DNA of 64,000 nucleotides from JANWXD01 sp035575135 (lineage in GTDB: Bacteria > Acidobacteriota > Terriglobia > Bryobacterales > Bryobacteraceae). The stretch covers positions 98,801 through 162,800 of the forward strand of contig DATLYE010000034.1 in the NCBI GenBank assembly GCA_035575135.1, written 5' to 3'. Position numbers and translations under genes: made by a program. Of the stretch, positions 24,860-34,148 are shown piece after piece; the stretch's first letter is position 1, and the number at the start of each line of letters is the position of its first letter. The notes under the pieces were generated by a model. That model saw nothing but the letters and a program-made list of their open reading frames with translations, was not told where the DNA came from and made no database searches.

Positions 24860-27800
24860 CTATTCCAGTGAAGCTTTCTGATCCACCAGCATTTCTTTTC
24901 TCGCCCGCAGGCGGATGTCCTCGCCCACATTCCGCAGCGAGCGTAGCACTGCGGGCCAGTCCTCCAGGTGCGTCGCAAAAATTCGTTCCACGGTCTGCCG
25001 CGTCCATTCCGGAATCAGCAGATTCAGCTGCCCCGGCGGCAGGTGCATCTCATCAGCCAGCGCTGCCCAATACAGGGTGTTCGACTCCCAGCTTTCCGCC
25101 ATGATCCGGCTGGAGTAACCCATCAGCGTCGGCAGCGTGCGCAGATAAAGGAGCTCGGGCTGGTAGGAGTTGGTTAGGGTCGGCTTGGGCGTGCCAAAGG
25201 CCCTTGAGATCACCTGATAATTGATGCGATCCGGCGCCTCGGTTGCCATCCGCCGGATTTCGGCGGCGAAGAGGTTCTCCGGCCCGGTCTTCGATTCCAG
25301 AATCTCGCGCGCCAGGGCGAAAGCTTCGAGCGGCGTGATGTTGTTCCAGGCTTCCCGTACGTCGAACACCTCGAGGGCGGACGCCACGCGGCGGACGCGG
25401 GCCGGCAGCGCCAGCCGGCTCAGGCTCTCCAGCACCCGGCGGCGCAGCTCGGAATCCAGCGAAGCCTCCGCCACCAGCGATTCGGCGTAGCGCATGTGCA
25501 AGCCCACCCAGTGCATCTGAGAGGGACTGACGTTCCACCAGCGGGGGATCTTGGCGCTCAGGATCATCTGCGGCACCAGATCGCCCCAGATCAGGGCCTG
25601 CTCGCGCGAGGGCACCATGAAGTTCTGCTCCGCCTCGGCCAGCGCGTAGGCCAGGCCCGACAGCGAACCTACCAGCCGCCCTCCGGCGTTCGAGGGCCAG
25701 CCCGAGCCGAACACGTCCGTGGCGCGCCAGGTCTGATTGGTTCCCTGCATGCCGAGGAAGTCGTGGCTGCGTACGAACTGCGGATTGGTGTAGAGCACCT
25801 GGGCGCCCGGCGGGGCGTAGTGCGCGTAATTCAGTCCCACCAGCGTGTCGCGCAATAGCGGCGCCAGCGAGCCCCGGATCTCGGCGAGCCGCCCGGCATC
25901 GGTTCCGGCACGTTCGATGGCCGCCTGCAGGTTCAAGCGGCGCTGCGCTTCAATGTGCCGCTCCGTCCAGTATCCGAAGGCGAAAGCGTTTCGCTCGACG
26001 CTGCTCAGGAAGGTCCGCGGGAGCTGGAGCTCGGCGATGCGCGACGCGATCCGGTTGACAAGCGCCGTGTTGAGTTTTTCCCCGCGCGCCAGGGCCTCCA
26101 GATGGTCGGCCAGCTCGAATAGCGTGTTGAGCGAGATGAGCTTCTGAGCTTCGAGGATTCGCGTCATCTCCTCGACCAGACGCGCGTGCGCGTCGGCGTC
26201 GGAGGGCTGGGCCGTGCCGGCCAGCAGATCCAGCAGGCGATCCTGCGGGCGCTGGTCTACCGGGACACCCGCCGCCTTCAGCAAAAGTGCGACGCCGTTG
26301 CGTCCGGCGTCGAACAGCTCCTTGGCATCGTTGATTTCGGCGAACGGCGCCAGCAGGCCCGCCAGCGCTGCATCCGCCTCCGAAGCCGGGATGGCGCCCT
26401 GGCGGCACAGAATCTGCCAGATGCCGACGAGCGCCTGCATCGTTCCGGCCGTATCGGCGCGCAGCGCCGAATTGCGGATGCGGTCAATGCTCTCGGTGAC
26501 ATCCACGAACTGGAGGATGGTCTTGTCGGTGACGGTCGGAGCGTCGTTGAAGATGGAATACTGCGCCCCGAGATCGCGGTACTTGCGCGCCAGCCGGTCC
26601 ACCGTGGCTGCCTCGAGCGGCTTACTGCGGTAGCGGTTGATGTCGCTCAAGGCCATGAAGATCTTGAGCGGTTCATTTTCCACGGCTTTGCGGCACAAGG
26701 CAAAGAGAGCCTCGATGAGATCGTCCGGCTGGGTCCACGTCGTGGCCAGGCGCGTCAGCCGCCCGTCGTACTTGCCGTGCGGATGCTTGATGAACAGATT
26801 CTTCCAGATCTCCAGGTTGCCCGGGATGTGAGGCCGGCCGTCGGGGTCCAAGCGCAGCCGGTGCGTCAGCAGGAGCATCTCCGTGTTGGCGCGGAAGACG
26901 GGACGGGCCGGGCCGGGACTGGTGACGCGGCCCCGCACCGCCATGTAGAAGCGCTTCATGCGCTCGGGCTCGGTCAGGTAGTCCTTGACCGGGCCGTGGA
27001 TGCGGGCCAGCGCGTCAAAAAAGCTCGCCAGCCAGCCGTCGTCTTTGGAGATCAAGCGCTCGAAGAATTCGGCGCCCTTGGCCGGGGAGACCCCCACCAG
27101 TTCCTCCCAGGCCCGTTCGGTGCGCGCGCCACCCGGCACCAGCGCCCGGCCGTTGCGGATCTCGAACATGCCGCCGTAGAAATCCAGCACATGGGCGAAG
27201 GCCCGCAGCCGCTGCACCGGCACCGCCTTGCGCAGTTCATCGGCCGTTTCGCGGTCCAGTTTCGACAGTCCCAGATACAGCCGGCACAGCGCCGGGTCCG
27301 CCAGATAGGCGTCAATAAAATCCCCGCCGCCCTTTTCCCGTGCTCCCAGCCAGTAGTCGGCTCCGTAAAGGATCGGCACGCGCGTGGGCTTGAACTCGTA
27401 GACGAACGGACGATTGGTCCGCAGGGCCTGCTCGAGTTCCGCCACGGGAAATCCGGAGTCGATCGTGAGGAAGGCGCGCGTGGCGTTCACCGTCTCCAGC
27501 ACCACTTCACTGCCGCAGGCGCCCCGCATGCGGTAGCCGAGAATCCGCAGCAACTCTCCCGCCTGAGGCGACTCGCACGATTCCACACGGATGACTTTCT
27601 CCGCTCCGGCGAAGCGCTCGAGCTCGCGCGCCTGCGAGATGTAGCGCACGAGCAATTTCATGTACTCGGTGGGTTCTAGGGCCTCGTTGCCCGAGGAAGC
27701 CTGGTAGCCGTTGGTGACGACGTTGCGCGCCAGCGCGGCCAGCAGTTCCCCGGGAGGCGTTTCCTGAGAAACTGCCGCCATCCGCGCGAACGACTCAAAC

Positions 27801-28246
27801 GGGCCCGGGATCTCGATGTAGGGACCCTCCTCGGCGGGAGGCGCCTCTAGGCGCACGCCAGCCGGCCAGTCGCCGCCGCCCGCAGCCCGGTAGGCCTCCA
27901 AATAGCGCGCCGCGCCCGCCCTGTCGCCCGCCATCAACGACAGCAAAACCAGGCGCCGCGCGGTGGCGGCGCGGGCGCTGCGCTGGTCGGGACGATTCAA
28001 CAGCCCGAGCAGCTTGTCGTAAACCTCGCGCGCCGCCGGATCGCGATAGCGATCCAAAAACTCTGCATAGGCCGACAACACTGCGGCATCATTCGGGGCA
28101 TTCTCCGCCGCACGGCGCAGCAGCTGGCGCGCTTCGGCAGCCTCCCCCCGCCGTTCCAGTTCTCGCGCCCTCGCCACCACATCCTGCCCCGGCAGCGGGT
28201 GTAAGGAAGCCAGGACACCAAGAACAACAAGCCGAATCCGCCTCAT
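24860..28246 (-). CDS. Large secreted TPR-like protein of unknown function
   Basis: A 1128-residue protein starting with a signal peptide (MRRIRLVVLGVLASLHPLPGQ). Residues 25-130 are helical and TPR-like (ARELERRGEAAEARQLLRRAA..., AVLSAYAEFLDRY). The remainder is predominantly helical, with no enzyme motif I can name. I know it only as the kind of long conserved protein seen in Acidobacteriota. A ribosome site (GAGAGGG) supports ATG 28246. It is cotranscribed with the VWFA gene downstream, so the two may form one surface complex (inference). Confidence 0.75.
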   Translation of the reverse strand: MRRIRLVVLGVLASLHPLPGQDVVARARELERRGEAAEARQLLRRAAENAPNDAAVLSAYAEFLDRYRDPAAREVYDKLLGLLNRPDQRSARAATARRLVLLSLMAGDRAGAARYLEAYRAAGGGDWPAGVRLEAPPAEEGPYIEIPGPFESFARMAAVSQETPPGELLAALARNVVTNGYQASSGNEALEPTEYMKLLVRYISQARELERFAGAEKVIRVESCESPQAGELLRILGYRMRGACGSEVVLETVNATRAFLTIDSGFPVAELEQALRTNRPFVYEFKPTRVPILYGADYWLGAREKGGGDFIDAYLADPALCRLYLGLSKLDRETADELRKAVPVQRLRAFAHVLDFYGGMFEIRNGRALVPGGARTERAWEELVGVSPAKGAEFFERLISKDDGWLASFFDALARIHGPVKDYLTEPERMKRFYMAVRGRVTSPGPARPVFRANTEMLLLTHRLRLDPDGRPHIPGNLEIWKNLFIKHPHGKYDGRLTRLATTWTQPDDLIEALFALCRKAVENEPLKIFMALSDINRYRSKPLEAATVDRLARKYRDLGAQYSIFNDAPTVTDKTILQFVDVTESIDRIRNSALRADTAGTMQALVGIWQILCRQGAIPASEADAALAGLLAPFAEINDAKELFDAGRNGVALLLKAAGVPVDQRPQDRLLDLLAGTAQPSDADAHARLVEEMTRILEAQKLISLNTLFELADHLEALARGEKLNTALVNRIASRIAELQLPRTFLSSVERNAFAFGYWTERHIEAQRRLNLQAAIERAGTDAGRLAEIRGSLAPLLRDTLVGLNYAHYAPPGAQVLYTNPQFVRSHDFLGMQGTNQTWRATDVFGSGWPSNAGGRLVGSLSGLAYALAEAEQNFMVPSREQALIWGDLVPQMILSAKIPRWWNVSPSQMHWVGLHMRYAESLVAEASLDSELRRRVLESLSRLALPARVRRVASALEVFDVREAWNNITPLEAFALAREILESKTGPENLFAAEIRRMATEAPDRINYQVISRAFGTPKPTLTNSYQPELLYLRTLPTLMGYSSRIMAESWESNTLYWAALADEMHLPPGQLNLLIPEWTRQTVERIFATHLEDWPAVLRSLRNVGEDIRLRARKEMLVDQKASLE

Positions 28247-28414
28247 GCTTGGCCCTCTCTTGGTCGCCGTCTCGTTCTCTTTGGCTACTTAATGTACCAC
28301 TTTTCGACTGGCGGCGAACCCGGCGGTCATTCTACGGCAATCGGCCGCCGCCCCACAACTCGGCAGATGTAAAATTGGCGGTCCCGGGCGACAATAGAGT
28401 CTGAGGCTGCGCCG

Positions 28415-29491
28415 ATGAAATACACCATCCTGTTGGCACTGCTGGCCTGGTTTCCCGCCGCGGGCCAGGAAACGAAAATCGCGGTCGTCGGTCTGATTCA
28501 TTCTCACGTCTGGGGACACCTGGGCCGAATGATCAAGGGCGGTCCTGCGCAGTTGGTGGGCATTGCCGAAACCCGCGCGGACTTGATCGAGGAAGCCAAG
28601 CGCCGAGGGGCTCCGGCGTCGGTATTCTTTGACGACTATCGCAAGATGCTGGACCAGGCCCGCCCGGACATTGTCTGGGCGTTCGTCGAGAACAACCGCC
28701 ACCTGGAGATCGTCCAGGCCTGCGCGCCCCGCAAAATCCACGTCATGTTCGAAAAGCCGCTGGCCGCCACGTACAAGGACGCTCTGGCCATCCGCGAGCT
28801 CGCGCGCAAGCACGGCATACAGGTGATGACCAACTACCAGATGGCGTGGTGGCCCTCCCAGTACGCCGCCAAAGCTCAGGCGGACTCCGGCGCGCTGGGC
28901 CAGCTGTGGCGCATCCGCGGAATCGTCGGCCACGGCGGTCCGGGCGGCCCCACCGGGCTGAATCGCTACTTCTTTGAATGGCTGACCGACCCGGTCAAGA
29001 ACGGAGCCGGAGCGCTGGTAGATTTCGGCTGCTATAACGCGCTATGGGCGCTGTGGTACCTGGGGCGCCCCGAAAGCGTGTACGCGCAGGCCAACCACGT
29101 GCGCCCCGAAACCTTCCCCAAAGTAGAGGACCACTCCACACTGGTGCTCCACTACCCCAAGGCCGTGGCGATTCTCGAGGGAAGCTGGGACCTGCCGAGA
29201 AGCTTTCAGGATCTCGAGGTGTTCGGGCGCGAAGGGAGCCTGTACGTCACCCAGAACCGGGTGGAGTTGCGCAAGGGACGCGGTGCACCGGAGGAAGTTC
29301 CTCTACCGGCCTTGCCGCCGGAGCGCGCCGAACCGGTGGCCTACATGATCCATTGCCTGCGCTCCGGGCAACCGCTGGAAGGTCTGGTGAGCCTGGATCT
29401 CAATGTCCAGGTGTGCGAAATCCTCGAGGCGGCCAAGATCTCGCTCCGGAACGGGCACGCCGTGAAGCTGCCGCTCAAGGCGGGCACCTGA
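28415..29491 (+). CDS. Gfo/Idh/MocA-family oxidoreductase with Sec signal
   Basis: A 358-residue protein. A cleavable signal (MKYTILLALLAWFPAAGQE) precedes an NAD(P)-binding Rossmann fold (IAVVGLIHSHVWGHLGRM). The family EKP motif is in VMFEKPLAA, and DFGCYNALWALWYLG is the C-terminal-domain active-site region, with a Cys where other members have His. Sec export of a dinucleotide-binding oxidoreductase is odd, since cofactor is scarce outside the cytoplasm; the protein may bind cofactor tightly or have lost redox activity. It is divergent from the 1128-residue gene. Confidence 0.83.
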   Translation: MKYTILLALLAWFPAAGQETKIAVVGLIHSHVWGHLGRMIKGGPAQLVGIAETRADLIEEAKRRGAPASVFFDDYRKMLDQARPDIVWAFVENNRHLEIVQACAPRKIHVMFEKPLAATYKDALAIRELARKHGIQVMTNYQMAWWPSQYAAKAQADSGALGQLWRIRGIVGHGGPGGPTGLNRYFFEWLTDPVKNGAGALVDFGCYNALWALWYLGRPESVYAQANHVRPETFPKVEDHSTLVLHYPKAVAILEGSWDLPRSFQDLEVFGREGSLYVTQNRVELRKGRGAPEEVPLPALPPERAEPVAYMIHCLRSGQPLEGLVSLDLNVQVCEILEAAKISLRNGHAVKLPLKAGT

Positions 29492-29500
29492 GGCCCCCTC

Positions 29501-30736
29501 TCAGCGTTCCAGTTTGTAAATGGTCAGTCCCGACAGCAGCTTCGGGTAGAAGTCGGTGGACTTCTGAGGCATGACGCCCCCGGAGAAGGCCACCCGAGCA
29601 ACCTCCCCGACGCTGACGGGCTTGAGGAGAAAAGCCAGAGCCGCCTCGCCGCAACCAACGGCCTCCACCGCCTCGCGGGCCGACCGCACATAGCCCAGGC
29701 GGCGCTCGGCGCGAACCGCCTCTTCGTCAATTCCGAGGAGTTCCCCGAGCAGGCGGCGGTGCAGAAACGAGACATCCAGCTCCTCAGGCTCCCGCTCGGC
29801 TTCGAGCAGCCACAGGCCGCCGCGGGTTGCAACGCCGATCCGCACGCATCCCGGACGCGTCTCGCCCAGCTGCTCCTGCAACGCTGCCAGGGAGGACGAC
29901 TCCGACAGGCGAAAGCGGGACCGGGCGGCGTCGAGAAAGCCGTCGGCGTCGCCGTCGCGCACCAGGCGGTGCGTGGCCAGGATGCGCAACCCGGGGGAGT
30001 GGAGATTGACAAACGTCATCATCACCTTGCGGGCATCCTCGACTTCAGGATGCTCCCGCGCAAACGCCAGCGCGGTTTCATAGCGGTGATGCCCGTCTGC
30101 GATCAGAAGCTTCTTGTCCGCCATGGCGCACCGGATGCGCTCCACCCGTTCGGGTTCCGCAATCCGCCACAGGCGATGCACGGCTCCGTATTCGTCCACG
30201 ACCTCGGCATCCGGACGGGCGCAGGCAGCTTCGTCCAGCAGGCGGTCCACCACCCCCGGCGGATCCGGGTAAAGCATGAAGATCTGGCCGAAGTGTGCGC
30301 GGGTGTGCCGCAGCAATTCCAGCCGGTCCTGTTTCGGTCCGGACAAGGTGTGCTCGTGGCGGTAGACCACGCCCGCGGCGTAGTCCTCCACGGCGCCGAG
30401 CCCGATGAAGCCTTTCCGCGTGAGCCGCTCTCCCGTTTCCGGATGGGTGAATTCCTGGAAATAGGCGAACAGCGAGGGCTCCGGCTCCTGGACCAGGATG
30501 CCGCAGCGGATCCATTCCTCCAGATAGCGAGCGGCGCGCGTGTAGACGTTATCGTCGGCAGAATCCCCGGCCAGCCGCGGCCCCAGGATCACGCGAACGA
30601 TGTTGTACGGACTCAGCGAGAGGTACCGGGCCTGCATCTCCGGAGTGATCTTGTCGTAAGGCTGCGTGACCAGATGCTCCAAAGGACCGGCCGCAGCCGC
30701 ATACCGATAGGGTCGGAACGGGAAAACCTGAGCCAT
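29501..30736 (-). CDS. DUF1015-family protein
   Basis: A 411-residue protein matching DUF1015: an opening VFPFRPYRY, then VTQPYDKITPEMQARYLSLSP (24-44), and KKLLIADGHHRYETALAF near residue 208, which carries the family's conserved DGHHRY motif. The family is widespread but its reaction is not securely known; some relatives are described as serine-kinase-like. It is cytoplasmic with no signal. It converges on the oxidoreductase gene with a 9-base gap and is divergent from the Tad genes. Confidence 0.88.
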   Translation of the reverse strand: MAQVFPFRPYRYAAAAGPLEHLVTQPYDKITPEMQARYLSLSPYNIVRVILGPRLAGDSADDNVYTRAARYLEEWIRCGILVQEPEPSLFAYFQEFTHPETGERLTRKGFIGLGAVEDYAAGVVYRHEHTLSGPKQDRLELLRHTRAHFGQIFMLYPDPPGVVDRLLDEAACARPDAEVVDEYGAVHRLWRIAEPERVERIRCAMADKKLLIADGHHRYETALAFAREHPEVEDARKVMMTFVNLHSPGLRILATHRLVRDGDADGFLDAARSRFRLSESSSLAALQEQLGETRPGCVRIGVATRGGLWLLEAEREPEELDVSFLHRRLLGELLGIDEEAVRAERRLGYVRSAREAVEAVGCGEAALAFLLKPVSVGEVARVAFSGGVMPQKSTDFYPKLLSGLTIYKLER

Positions 30737-30901
30737 GACGGATTGACTTCGGGGGAAATTTCAGGATAACAGAGTCCGGCGCGGCGTCCCTGGCTCACGC
30801 CATCCTAGCCGCCTCTCAGTAAATTTTCCGGGCACGTTCGGGGCTTTTCTTGGGCTTTTGCAAAACCGGCACGCCGTAGACTGCCAGTAGGGAGGTGCAA
30901 C

Positions 30902-31975
30902 ATGCCAGAACCGCGGGCAGAGTCGGGTATACGGGGGAAGCGCGGATTCGTCCTGCTGGCAACGGCGGCCGGGCTCGTCGCAATGGTCGGCGCGCTGGGG
31001 CTCTCGGTGGACCTCGGCCGCCTCTACATTGCGCGCAACGAAGCCCAAAGCTATGCGGATGCTGCGGCGCTGGCGGCGGCCCTCGAACTCGATGGAACCT
31101 CGGCCGGTATCGTACGTGCCCGGGATCGCGCACTGGCGCTGCCCAATCGCTGGCACCTGGGAACCGCCAGCTTCACCGGCACAGAGGTGGACTTTGCCAC
31201 CAGTGCCGCCGGGCCCTGGCTACCCGCTCCCAGTTCGGCCGTCAATTACCGCTTCGTGCGCGTGCGTGCTGCCGCCACGGCGTCGTTGTACTTCATTCCC
31301 GTCGTAGCCGGCCAGACAAGTTCCACGGTCCGGGCGCTCGCTGTGGCCGCGCAGGTCCCCAAGACGAACTTCAATGAAGGCATTCTCCCCTTCTCGCCGA
31401 TGGCGCACGATGCGGCCGATCCGAACTTTGGGTTCACGCCGGGGCAGCGATACACGCTCCGTTGGGGCGCGAATCCGAAGGTCGGTCCCAACGTCTGCCC
31501 CGGCGACAACCACGACACCTGGGTCACGCTCGCGGAAGCGGGCAATGCCTCCGAGCGCGGCTATATCGAGGAGACCAGCTCGGCTGTCATTCGCATGGCA
31601 ATCGAACAAAACTACCAATCCCGGCCGTTAGCGGTGGGCGATACGGTCGTCATGACGGGAGGCAACAAACAGACGCAGCGCGACAGCCTGATCAACCGGA
31701 TCAACCAGGACACCGATAAGTACTCAGCCACGTATGCGGAGTACGTCGCCAATGACACGGGCAACGGCCGGCGTCTGGTCGTGGTCCCTATCAATACCTG
31801 GTATCCGGAGTACAGGGTGCTCGGTTTTGCCGCCTTCTTCCTCTTGCTCCCCTCCGAATACCCGCAAGGGGGGAACAAATCATTCTGCGCGGAATATGTT
31901 GGGCCGTTCGTACAGGGTAGCCGGCATAAAGGCGCGGGTGGTCCTGGAGCTTACGTCGTGAGGTTGGTTCAATGA
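30902..31975 (+). CDS. TadG-like pilus-assembly protein
   Basis: A 357-residue protein with the Tad/TadG N-terminal domain: a positively charged leader, one hydrophobic helix (FVLLATAAGLVAMVGALGLSVDLG) and the DLGRLYIARNEAQSYADAAALAAALEL stretch typical of the family. The rest is an extracytoplasmic beta-rich region without a clear VWA domain. A strong ribosome site (GGGAGGTG) precedes the ATG. Its stop overlaps the next start (ATGA). Three tad-type genes occur here without the ATPase, secretin or prepilin peptidase. Confidence 0.83.
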   Translation: MPEPRAESGIRGKRGFVLLATAAGLVAMVGALGLSVDLGRLYIARNEAQSYADAAALAAALELDGTSAGIVRARDRALALPNRWHLGTASFTGTEVDFATSAAGPWLPAPSSAVNYRFVRVRAAATASLYFIPVVAGQTSSTVRALAVAAQVPKTNFNEGILPFSPMAHDAADPNFGFTPGQRYTLRWGANPKVGPNVCPGDNHDTWVTLAEAGNASERGYIEETSSAVIRMAIEQNYQSRPLAVGDTVVMTGGNKQTQRDSLINRINQDTDKYSATYAEYVANDTGNGRRLVVVPINTWYPEYRVLGFAAFFLLLPSEYPQGGNKSFCAEYVGPFVQGSRHKGAGGPGAYVVRLVQ

Positions 31976-32412
31976 GACGCCGGGGTAACGCCATCATCGA
32001 GTTTGCTCTCTCCTTCGGACTGTTGTTTTCCGTTTTTGCGGGCGTGTTCCAGTTCGGCTACGCCTTCGTGGTCTATAACAACCTGCAAACCGCGGTGCGA
32101 GCCGGCGCCCGCTACGCTTCGCTGCGAGTCTACGACTCCAGTACCTCCACCCCGTCGGCCGCATACCTGGCCGCGGTCCGCAACGTGGTCATCTACGGAG
32201 ATCCGTCCGGGAGCGGCCCCCGGCGGGTTCCGGGCCTCACACCGGAGCAGGTCCAGGTGACCATCATCATGGATCGCAACGTTCCCAGAGACGTCAGCGT
32301 AGCCATTGTGGGCTACACCTTGGACGCCGCAGTGCGTTCCTTTACCCTGAACGGCAAACCCAAGGCCACGATGCCGTACATGGGACGCTTCGCGCCGGAT
32401 ATGGGAGGCTGA
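31972..32412 (+). CDS. TadE-like minor pseudopilin
   Basis: A 146-residue protein with the TadE signature GNAIIEFALSFGLLFSVFAGVFQFGYAFVVYNNLQTAVRAGARYAS: a Glu inside the N-terminal hydrophobic helix and an AxRxGARYA continuation. TadE proteins are cleaved by a prepilin peptidase and support Flp pilus assembly. It overlaps the upstream tadG-like gene by four bases and is followed one base later by another TadE/F-like gene. Confidence 0.85.
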   Translation: MRRRGNAIIEFALSFGLLFSVFAGVFQFGYAFVVYNNLQTAVRAGARYASLRVYDSSTSTPSAAYLAAVRNVVIYGDPSGSGPRRVPGLTPEQVQVTIIMDRNVPRDVSVAIVGYTLDAAVRSFTLNGKPKATMPYMGRFAPDMGG

Positions 32413-32413
32413 G

Positions 32414-32839
32414 ATGCTCCGCAGCTACATGGGCAACCGCCGGCGGGGTTCGGCCATGCTCGAGGGCGCGCTGGTGGCGCTGGCCTTCCTCGCGGTGCTC
32501 ATCGGGATCTTTGACGTCGGGCAAATCCTGCTGGTGCGCCAGACCTTCGTGGCGCGCGTGCGAAGCGCCGTTCGATACGGTGCGGTTCACCCGGACGATA
32601 TCCCAGGCATTCGAAACATCGTACTGTACGGACAGACCACCACCCCGGCGGGTTCGCCGCCCGGCATTCTGGGGCTCACTCCTTCCATGGTGATGGTGAG
32701 CCGTAACGACGCCGGCACGAACGAGGACCGCATCGTCGTCTCCATCGTGAACTACCCCTATCGCCTCTTTTCGCCCTGGATCGCGGGCCCGCTCGCCGCC
32801 GCCCCTGTCACTGCCACGCACCCTGTGGAAGCGCCTTGA
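32414..32839 (+). CDS. TadE/TadF-like minor pseudopilin
   Basis: A 141-residue protein of the same type as its neighbour: GSAMLEGALVALAFLAVLIGIFDVGQILLVRQTFVARVRSAVRYGA, with the pseudopilin Glu in the hydrophobic helix and the following RxGA segment. It is one base downstream of the tadE-like stop and completes the three-gene cluster. It converges with the amidohydrolase gene, leaving 8 bases. Confidence 0.83.
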   Translation: MLRSYMGNRRRGSAMLEGALVALAFLAVLIGIFDVGQILLVRQTFVARVRSAVRYGAVHPDDIPGIRNIVLYGQTTTPAGSPPGILGLTPSMVMVSRNDAGTNEDRIVVSIVNYPYRLFSPWIAGPLAAAPVTATHPVEAP

Positions 32840-32847
32840 ACCAAGCT

Positions 32848-34134
32848 CTACTTGCGCTCCCGCACCCCCGGCCCGATGGTTCCATCCCACCGTGCATCGC
32901 CTTGCGGGCCGTAGTTGCCGAGCTTGTCCCAGTCCTGGCGCGTGATACCGTTCAGATCCCACACCACCAGGCCGTCTTTCACGGTCAGCTCCGCCACAAG
33001 CTTCTGCGTGCCCCGCAGGCGTGCTCCGTAGACGTCCACGAAGCCGAATTCCCCTTTCAGAAGCCGCAACACGGCCACGTCGGCCACGGCGCCCGGAGTT
33101 AAATGCCCCAGGTCCTCGCGCCGGATCTGGCGCGCCGGATTCCAGGTGGAGCGCAGGATCACTTCCTGCAGTGACATTCCCATGTTGAGGAACTTCGACA
33201 TCACATTGAGCATGTCCTTCATACCCGCGTTCATGCTCCCGATGTGCAGGTCCGTCGAAATCGAATCCGGCACGAAGCCTTGACGCACGGCAGGCACGGC
33301 ATGCCGGAACACGAAGCTTCCCCCGCCGTGGCCGACGTCAAAGATCACGCCGCGCTTGCGGGCCTCGAACAGATAAGGCTCGACGCGCCCCTTGTCGTCG
33401 AGCATCGGCACCCAGGCCAGATAAGTGTGGGTGTAGATATCCCCCGGGCGCAGTTTCTTGAGGACCAGGTCCTGGAACGGCCGTTCCGGACGAAACGCTC
33501 CGAAATCCACCATGACCGGAACGCCCGCCAGGCGCCCGGCCTCGACGGCCCGCTCGACCGCGGTCCAGTCCGGAGCCTGATAATGGGCGGTCTTGATGCC
33601 GACAATCCATTCGCGGTAGCGCAGGACCTGCTCGGCGGCGGCCTTGGGGTCCATCTCCGAAGTATCCTGTTCCGGCGGACCCGCCATGCCGGCGCCGACG
33701 ATGTTCAGCAGGGCCAGCACGCGCGTACGCGAACGGTCAATGACCCGCCGCTTGAAGTCGGGAAAATTCTTCCAGCCGGAGCTGCCCGCGTCCACCATCG
33801 TCGTGACGCCGCTGCGGAAACTGTGATCGTCAGGGAAAACGCTGTTGCGGCCGGTGTACGCGGGACCTTCGCCGGCGAAAACGTGAACGTGAATATCCAC
33901 CAACCCCGGCGTCACATACAGGCCGGAGACGTCCACCACTTTGTGCGCGCGCGCCGCGGAGATGTCCGCTGCGACTTCCGCCACACGGCCGTCCCGGATG
34001 GCGACGTCGCGCCGCGCGTTGATGCGGTTCTTCGGATCAATGACCTGGCCGCCCTTGAGCAACAGGTCGTAGTCGGCCTGCGCCGACAGAGATGCGGCGG
34101 CGAGCAACATACCGAGAATCTTCATGGCGGTCAT
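32848..34134 (-). CDS. Secreted amidohydrolase/deacetylase-family metallohydrolase
   Basis: A 428-residue amidohydrolase. A short signal (KILGMLLAAASLSAQA) precedes the beta-sandwich entry DLLLKGGQVIDPKNRI. The metal motif HVHVF follows VTPGLVDI. The carbamylated-lysine position is in GIKTAHYQ, later metal ligands in DVGHGGG and STDLHIG, and the C-terminal GAVADVAVLRL is typical. The family (dihydroorotase/EF_0837-like) hydrolyses cyclic amides or N-acyl groups. ATG 34134 and an internal ATG at 34125 are both possible starts; neither has a strong ribosome site. Confidence 0.83.
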   Translation of the reverse strand: MTAMKILGMLLAAASLSAQADYDLLLKGGQVIDPKNRINARRDVAIRDGRVAEVAADISAARAHKVVDVSGLYVTPGLVDIHVHVFAGEGPAYTGRNSVFPDDHSFRSGVTTMVDAGSSGWKNFPDFKRRVIDRSRTRVLALLNIVGAGMAGPPEQDTSEMDPKAAAEQVLRYREWIVGIKTAHYQAPDWTAVERAVEAGRLAGVPVMVDFGAFRPERPFQDLVLKKLRPGDIYTHTYLAWVPMLDDKGRVEPYLFEARKRGVIFDVGHGGGSFVFRHAVPAVRQGFVPDSISTDLHIGSMNAGMKDMLNVMSKFLNMGMSLQEVILRSTWNPARQIRREDLGHLTPGAVADVAVLRLLKGEFGFVDVYGARLRGTQKLVAELTVKDGLVVWDLNGITRQDWDKLGNYGPQGDARWDGTIGPGVRERK

Positions 34135-34148
34135 TCTAGCCGATGTCG

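Noticed and set aside
30837..30870. Short direct repeat GGGCTTTTC/GGGCTTTTG upstream of the Tad genes
   Set aside because: Too short and single-instance to claim as a regulator site.
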